Shown here: positions 59,321-64,000 of the stretch, in pieces
Numbering within the stretch: position 1 is the first letter of the stretch
Layout: each line of letters opens with the position of its first letter
Source of the DNA: CAYHVK01 sp964360255
GTDB lineage: Bacteria > Bdellovibrionota > Bdellovibrionia > Bdellovibrionales > UBA1609
Assembly: GCA_964360255.1 (NCBI GenBank)
Contig: CAYHVK010000014.1
Span: forward strand, 1-64,000
Direction of reading: 5' to 3'
DNA length: 64,000 bases
Notes under the pieces: generated by a model
Databases searched by the model: none
Seen by the model: only the letters and a program-made list of their open reading frames with translations
Told to the model about the DNA's origin: nothing
Made by a program: the position numbers and the translations under genes

Positions 59321-61222
59321 ATGAGTTGGTCAGTCGAAAAAAGTGCAGAGTTATACGGTATCAACAACTGGGGCTCAGGCTATTTTAAGATCAATCAAAA
59401 AGGGAATATTGAAATCACACCTTTCAAAGGCCAACCCGGCTTAGATCTTCACCAGCTCGTTGGCGATTTAAGAGCGCGCGGTATCCGCCCACCGATTTTG
59501 ATTCGCGTTCCGAATCTTCTTCAAGCTCGTATTGAACTTATCTCAGGTTGTTTCAACAACGCTATTCGTGAATCTGGCTACAAAGGCACTTATTCAGGCG
59601 TTTACCCAATTAAAGTGAACCAGCAGCGCCATTTACTTGAAGAAATCGTTGAATTCGGTCGGGCGTGCCGCCTTGGTTTAGAATGCGGCTCAAAGCCCGA
59701 ACTTTTAGTGGCTCTCGCTTACATGGATAATCCTGATGCTTACGTGGTGTGCAACGGCTTTAAAGACGTGGAGTATGTTGAAACGGCTCTTTTATCTTCT
59801 AAACTTGGTCGCAGCACCTTCATCGTCGTAGATCGCTTCGCCGAGCTCGGCATTATTATTAATTCATCTAAGAAACTCAATATCAAACCAAAAATCGGAC
59901 TGCGCGCGAAGCTGACAACAAAAGGCGAAGGCAAGTGGATTGAATCTTCAGGCGCTCGCTCGAAGTTCGGGCTCTCTCCTTCTGAAATCGTGCAAGCCAT
60001 TCAAGTTCTTAAAGATGAGAATATGCTCGATTGCCTTGAGCTTCTTCACTTCCATATCGGCTCGCAGGTTCCATCCATTCAATCGATCAAAGGCTCGATT
60101 AAAGAAGCGGCTCGTTTCTTCACGGAGTTCCACGCTCTTGGCGCGAGTCCAAAATATGTGGACGTAGGCGGCGGTCTCGGTATCGATTATGATGGTTCGG
60201 GCAAAAGTCACAGCTCAACCAATTACTCAGAGCAAGAATATGCCAACGATGTGGTTTCAATTCTTCAAACCATCTGCGATGAAAAGAATGTTCCTCACCC
60301 GAATATTATTTCTGAATCGGGTCGCGCTATTGTCGCTCACAGCTCGTTCTTGGTTTTCGATGTTCTTGGCCTCAACGAGGTTGAAAAACATGAAATTCCG
60401 TTTGCCGTTGATAAGAAAGATTCTTTAATTGTAAAAGATCTTCTCTACATTCACGAAAATGTGAATTCAAAAAACATCAATGAGTTCTACAACGACTTGG
60501 TTGAGAAGAAAAATGACGCTCTTCAACTTTTCTCGTTCGGTGGACTCAGCCTCGAGCAACGTGCAAAGGCTGAAGATATTTACTGGGCCTGCGCAACGAA
60601 AATGACAAAAGTAGCGAAAGACAATCCGGACGCTGAAGACATTTACTGGGCGCTTCAAAAAGATCTCTCTGATACTTATTTCTGCAACTTCTCAATTTTT
60701 CAATCTCTCCCCGACTCTTGGGCCGTTCAACAGGTCTTTCCATTGATGCCGATTCATCGCCTCAATGAACAGCCCGATCAGCGCGCCACAATTGCCGATC
60801 TCACTTGTGATAGTGACGGTAAAATCGATAACTTTATTGATCCGGATACGGGTAAATCTCAAGGCTATCTTGAAGTGCACGATATTCGTCCTGATGAACC
60901 TTACTATATGGCCGCTTTTTTAGCGGGCGCCTACCAAGAAATCTTGGGCGACCTCCATAATCTTTTCGGCGACACAGATACAGTTCACATTTCTATAAAC
61001 GAGAATGGAACTTATCATATTGATCACGCCCTGGTGGGCGATTCAGTCACTGAAGTTCTCAGCTACCTCGACTTCAATCGCCCTGAAATGGTTGAACGCT
61101 TGCGACGTGCATCTGAACAGAGTATCGTTAAGGGAACACTGACACATTCTGAAGCGAAAACGCTTATGAAGCACTACGAAGAGGGACTGTCAGGTTATAC
61201 CTATTTAGAAGACGCGGAGTAA
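59321..61222 (+). CDS. speA: Biosynthetic arginine decarboxylase
   Basis: PLP enzyme making agmatine, the first step of polyamine synthesis by the SpeA route. The fold-III (alanine racemase-type) barrel has the PLP lysine in VYPIKVNQQRHL (near residue 98), HFHIGSQVPSIQ, YVDVGGGLGIDYDG, and the active-site cysteine region DLTCDSDGKIDNF. The length of 633 residues is normal. No agmatine ureohydrolase or deiminase gene is adjacent. It follows leuS by 23 bp. Confidence 0.97.
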   Translation: MSWSVEKSAELYGINNWGSGYFKINQKGNIEITPFKGQPGLDLHQLVGDLRARGIRPPILIRVPNLLQARIELISGCFNNAIRESGYKGTYSGVYPIKVNQQRHLLEEIVEFGRACRLGLECGSKPELLVALAYMDNPDAYVVCNGFKDVEYVETALLSSKLGRSTFIVVDRFAELGIIINSSKKLNIKPKIGLRAKLTTKGEGKWIESSGARSKFGLSPSEIVQAIQVLKDENMLDCLELLHFHIGSQVPSIQSIKGSIKEAARFFTEFHALGASPKYVDVGGGLGIDYDGSGKSHSSTNYSEQEYANDVVSILQTICDEKNVPHPNIISESGRAIVAHSSFLVFDVLGLNEVEKHEIPFAVDKKDSLIVKDLLYIHENVNSKNINEFYNDLVEKKNDALQLFSFGGLSLEQRAKAEDIYWACATKMTKVAKDNPDAEDIYWALQKDLSDTYFCNFSIFQSLPDSWAVQQVFPLMPIHRLNEQPDQRATIADLTCDSDGKIDNFIDPDTGKSQGYLEVHDIRPDEPYYMAAFLAGAYQEILGDLHNLFGDTDTVHISINENGTYHIDHALVGDSVTEVLSYLDFNRPEMVERLRRASEQSIVKGTLTHSEAKTLMKHYEEGLSGYTYLEDAE

Positions 61223-61224
61223 AA

Positions 61225-61587
61225 GTGGATTACAGCTACATAGCGCCCGATGCAATTTTAGGAGAATACCTTCAACTGCTCTTCTTCGGGTTCTTTGGTC
61301 TTTCTACTCTTTTTCTCATCGCACTCTTCGCTCTTTCTTATAAATACAAAATAATCATTCCGCTCTTAAGTTATATGGGGGCGTCTTCGATTCCCTTTTG
61401 CTTCGGAATTGCATCAAAGTATTTTGTTGTGACAAAAACCTGCGTATCAAGCCAGCAGTGTGACGGCATGTCTATCATCGCGCTCTTTATGTATTTCTTT
61501 GTGAATGGACTCTTAGCTCTCAGTTTCTGGAATTTGCGCTCCAAACAAGAGCGAGCCGCAGCGGTCGCGCCCTCAAGAGCGGCTTAA
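61225..61587 (+). CDS. Small membrane protein, function unknown
   Basis: A 120-residue protein with three membrane segments (LLFFGFFGLSTLFLIALFAL, LLSYMGASSIPFCFGIAS, SIIALFMYFFVNGLLALSFW). A short loop has two cysteines (KTCVSSQQCDG), and the tail is basic. GTG start six bases after GGAG, only two bases behind the speA stop, so it is probably in that operon. The stop shares TTAA with the convergent permease gene. Family unknown. Confidence 0.6.
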   Translation: MDYSYIAPDAILGEYLQLLFFGFFGLSTLFLIALFALSYKYKIIIPLLSYMGASSIPFCFGIASKYFVVTKTCVSSQQCDGMSIIALFMYFFVNGLLALSFWNLRSKQERAAAVAPSRAA

Positions 61588-62606
61588 GACTTTCTGGGGT
61601 CAAAGGCTTCTCGAACACCCTCACCGATTAAATTTAAAACTACGAGTGATACAAAAAGTGCCAAAGACGGATACACGGCAAGCCACCACGCAATTGTGAA
61701 ATTCTTTTGAGCCTGGCCGAGCAACTCCCCCCAACTTGGTGTTGGAGGCGGCAAACCGAAACCGAGATAATCAAGAGCCGCCAAAGATGCAATACCTCCC
61801 GCTATAGCGAACGGACTAAAAGTGATCAGTGGGCCCATGGCATTGGGTAAAATGTGTTTAAAGATGAGCCTCGCACGTGAGGCCCCCAATGCTTTTGCTG
61901 ACTCGACGAAGTCGCGATTTCTGAGCCGTAAAAACTCGGCGCGCATATAAATCGAAATCATCATCCAGCCAAAGAATGATGAGAAAACAATTAATAACCA
62001 CATATTCGCACCAAAAATAGTCATAAGCGTAATGAGGAGTAAAAGCGTCGGTACCGAATCAAAAATTTCAACTAAGCGCTGGCCCCAGAGATCCACTTTG
62101 CCGCCGGCAAAACCCATAACCGCGCCGATGACGACTCCGATAAAGAAAGAGATCAGCCAAACGAAAATTGAGAAAATAAAGCTGTAACGGAATCCGTAAA
62201 GTAAACGTGAGAGAACATCGCGACCACGGTCGTCGGTGCCGAACCAGTTTTCATTTGATGGTGGGCCTGGGTAAACTTCAACTTTATTATTACTTTCAAA
62301 AGGATCCCATTTCACGATGGGCCAAATCGCCCAATTACCATTCTCAGTAAGATTGAGGGCGCGATAGTCGGTGACGAAAATATCTTCTTGGCCAAAAACA
62401 GTTGGGTGATAAGTCTTGAGGGATGGAAAGTAAGTTTGCCCTTGATAAGACATGATCAGTGGTTTGTTATTCGCCCAAAATTCGGCCGTGATGCTTAAGA
62501 AAATAAGAAAAGCGAACAACCAAGCGGCCATCACTGCGCGTTTAATAGAGCAGAATCTATTCCAACGCTTAAGTGTAAGTGGGTTGGTGATAAAACAACT
62601 GATCAT
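61584..62606 (-). CDS. yejE: Peptide ABC transporter permease, YejE-like (OppC family)
   Basis: A permease of 340 residues. A long periplasmic loop after the first segment (SYQGQTYFPSLKTYHPTVFG) is typical of YejE. ENWFGTDDRGRDVLSRLLYG is the OppC-type signature, and RDFVESAKALGASRARLIFK is the EAA-like loop before HILPNAMGP. YejABEF takes up peptides such as microcin C in E. coli. It overlaps the YejB-like gene by four bases. The ATPase gene is not in the window. Confidence 0.92.
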   Translation of the reverse strand: MISCFITNPLTLKRWNRFCSIKRAVMAAWLFAFLIFLSITAEFWANNKPLIMSYQGQTYFPSLKTYHPTVFGQEDIFVTDYRALNLTENGNWAIWPIVKWDPFESNNKVEVYPGPPSNENWFGTDDRGRDVLSRLLYGFRYSFIFSIFVWLISFFIGVVIGAVMGFAGGKVDLWGQRLVEIFDSVPTLLLLITLMTIFGANMWLLIVFSSFFGWMMISIYMRAEFLRLRNRDFVESAKALGASRARLIFKHILPNAMGPLITFSPFAIAGGIASLAALDYLGFGLPPPTPSWGELLGQAQKNFTIAWWLAVYPSLALFVSLVVLNLIGEGVREAFDPRKS

Positions 62607-63625
62607 GTGAAATCAATCCTTGGGTCAACAACCACGTAGAGAAGATCTGAAATCAAACGACCCAAAAGAGAAACTAAGCTCGAGATAAATATCAAAGCCA
62701 TGATCACATTGTAATCGCGGGCCAGAGTTGATTTATAACCTAAGAGACCAATTCCATCGAGATTGAAAAGTGTTTCGATAATGAGAGAGCCAGCCAAGAA
62801 CACTCCAAGAAAACTGCCCACGCCAGTCACAACTGGAATCAGTGCGTTTCTCAAAACGTGTTTGTACATCACTGTGCTTTCTTTAAGGCCTTTGGCGCGT
62901 GCCGTGCGAACGTAATCGAGCTTCACTTCATCAAGAATTGAGTTCTTCATCATAAAGGTGAGAACCGTAAAGCTGTTCACCATGTAGCAAATCATCGGGA
63001 GAATAAAGTGATGAGCCCGGTCGAGAAATTTACCCATAAAAGTCAAAGACTCGTAGCTGTCTGATTGAATACCACTCAGCGGAAACCAATTGAAATACGA
63101 ACCGCCGGCAAAGAATACAATTAAGAGCACGCCGAGCATGAGCGCTGGCACTGAATACATCAAGAAAAGAACAAAGCTCGATGAGATATCAAACGCCCCA
63201 CCGTCTTTGGTCGCCTTAATAACACCAAGAGGAACACAAATAATATAGGTGAGAAGCAGCGAGAGAATACCGAACTGAAGTGAAACGGGGAATTTTGAAA
63301 CAATCACATCAATCACTGGCTCTTCGTAAGTGAAAGACTCGCCGAAATTAAAAGTCACAACATTTTTAAGCCAGATAAAGTAACGAACGTGCAAAGGCTT
63401 ATCAAAACCGTATTGTTTTCTCAAAGCCTCAATGACTTCTTCAGATACACCGGCATCACCACGAGTGTTGCTGCTTTCGCCTCCAGCACCGCCGAAGCGC
63501 ATCTGCTGAATCTTCTGCTCGATAGGGCCACCAGGAGCCAAATTAATCACTGCGAACGATAATATAGTGATCCCGAGCAGAGTCGGAATCATCATTAGAA
63601 TACGTTTCAGTAAGTATTTAAACAT
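62603..63625 (-). CDS. yejB: Peptide ABC transporter permease, YejB-like (OppB family)
   Basis: A permease of 340 residues with the OppB/DppB start (LLKRILMMIPTLLGITILSF) and a YejB-type inserted periplasmic part near residues 40-75 with EQKIQQMRFGG and RGDAGVSEE. The EAA-like loop is DYVRTARAKGLKESTVMYKH. Six membrane segments are seen. It follows the substrate-binding gene by six bases and is coupled to yejE. Confidence 0.92.
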   Translation of the reverse strand: MFKYLLKRILMMIPTLLGITILSFAVINLAPGGPIEQKIQQMRFGGAGGESSNTRGDAGVSEEVIEALRKQYGFDKPLHVRYFIWLKNVVTFNFGESFTYEEPVIDVIVSKFPVSLQFGILSLLLTYIICVPLGVIKATKDGGAFDISSSFVLFLMYSVPALMLGVLLIVFFAGGSYFNWFPLSGIQSDSYESLTFMGKFLDRAHHFILPMICYMVNSFTVLTFMMKNSILDEVKLDYVRTARAKGLKESTVMYKHVLRNALIPVVTGVGSFLGVFLAGSLIIETLFNLDGIGLLGYKSTLARDYNVIMALIFISSLVSLLGRLISDLLYVVVDPRIDFT

Positions 63626-63631
63626 AGCTCT

Positions 63632-64000
63632 CTATTTGTTGCTGATCCACCAAGTGTCCACACCAACGCCGTACTTGTAAGTTGGCTGCACCATTTTCAT
63701 TCGCGAGTTGTATCCGTAAAAAGAAGCTGTCGTGTTAATCAGGAATGTATAAGGCACGTCTTGCGCTACCAGATCGTAAATCTCTTGCATCATTGGCCGA
63801 CGCTTTTTATCGTTGAGTTCTTCGCGAGCCTTGTCGATCAGCTGATCTACTTTTTCATTCTTGTAACTGATAAAGTTTGAGCCACCTTTAACTGAGCTGG
63901 CTGAATGCCAGATCTGTTTCGGGTCACCGTCAACAGTTCCGCCCCAAACTAAAAAAAGAGCTTCAAATTCTTTCTCATCCATTTTCTTCTGAAAGGCATT
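63632..64000 (-). CDS. yejA: YejA-like peptide-binding protein, C-terminal part (partial)
   Basis: The frame is open to the right edge, so the gene continues beyond the window. The visible 122 residues show the SBP family 5 end: FEALFLVWGGTVDGDPKQIW, NEKVDQLIDKAREELND, IYDLVAQDVPYTFLIN. The spacing and the neighbouring YejB/YejE-like permeases identify it as the binding protein of this importer. Whether it has a signal peptide or lipobox cannot be seen. Confidence 0.85.
   Translation of the reverse strand, partial: NAFQKKMDEKEFEALFLVWGGTVDGDPKQIWHSASSVKGGSNFISYKNEKVDQLIDKAREELNDKKRRPMMQEIYDLVAQDVPYTFLINTTASFYGYNSRMKMVQPTYKYGVGVDTWWISNK

Overview
The window is a densely packed bacterial chromosome segment of moderate to low GC, with genes on both strands, very short gaps and many overlapping stop/start codons. 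The content points to a Gram-negative member of the Bdellovibrionota (Bdellovibrio or a relative). The signs are a CFI-box protein with a partner barrel protein, many exported or lipoprotein genes of unknown function, several peptidoglycan-acting enzymes, an ExbB/ExbD proton-channel pair, and a homodimeric AceE-type pyruvate dehydrogenase E1. The lineage is inferred from gene content only. I see no rRNA, tRNA, CRISPR array, prophage or insertion sequence.

Layout. 1-4132: end of a TPR-like protein, a degenerate PP2C-like protein, a sulfatase-fold lipoprotein, and the ExbB/ExbD pair. 4207-8642: the lipoate/2-oxoacid dehydrogenase operon lipA-pdhC-lpdA-lipB on the minus strand, divergent from sfsA. 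9551-15070: an accessory stretch of exported proteins. Within it, a 2-kb block (about 10036-12140) is bracketed by two copies of a twin-hairpin repeat. The block holds a nucleotidyltransferase with a tiny coupled ORF, a broken lytic transglycosylase and a lipoprotein. 15293-23301: phospholipid genes, asd, a lysozyme-like exported protein, the CFI-box/barrel pair, truA, rplM-rpsI. 23401-25057: a LysR regulator divergent from a 29-codon cysteine-containing peptide ORF, a perfect 17-bp hairpin and a small conserved protein. 25177-31606: MltB-like transglycosylase, an ApbE/DUF3570/DUF4266/thioredoxin operon, an M23 peptidase and a PP2C phosphatase. 31686-36652: TonB-like protein, aceE with a SleB-like hydrolase, and a lipoprotein. 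36853-39090: TraB/GumN-like lipoprotein and two tandem paralogues. 39844-45183: an oligopeptide ABC importer (SBP, two permeases, fused double ATPase). 45201-49317: exported proteins of unknown function, a four-repeat cysteine protein, a toxin-antitoxin pair with a palindromic operator, and a response regulator. 49630-61587: trxB, ferredoxin, trmB, ggt, a cation efflux protein, a REC-GGDEF diguanylate cyclase, leuS, speA. 61584-64000: a second peptide importer of the YejABE type, cut by the window end.

How it fits together. The E1 (aceE), E2 (pdhC) and E3 (lpdA) subunits and both lipoate enzymes are all present but at two loci. Two peptide importers, a periplasmic gamma-glutamyltransferase and several wall hydrolases suit an organism that degrades and imports protein and cell-wall material. 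Redox proteins (DsbA-like, TlpA-like, TrxB, ferredoxin, ApbE cluster) are scattered through the window. The parts most worth a second look are the repeat-bracketed block at 10-12 kb, the small peptide locus at 24.3-25.1 kb, the ApbE/DUF3570/DUF4266 operon and the CFI-box pair.
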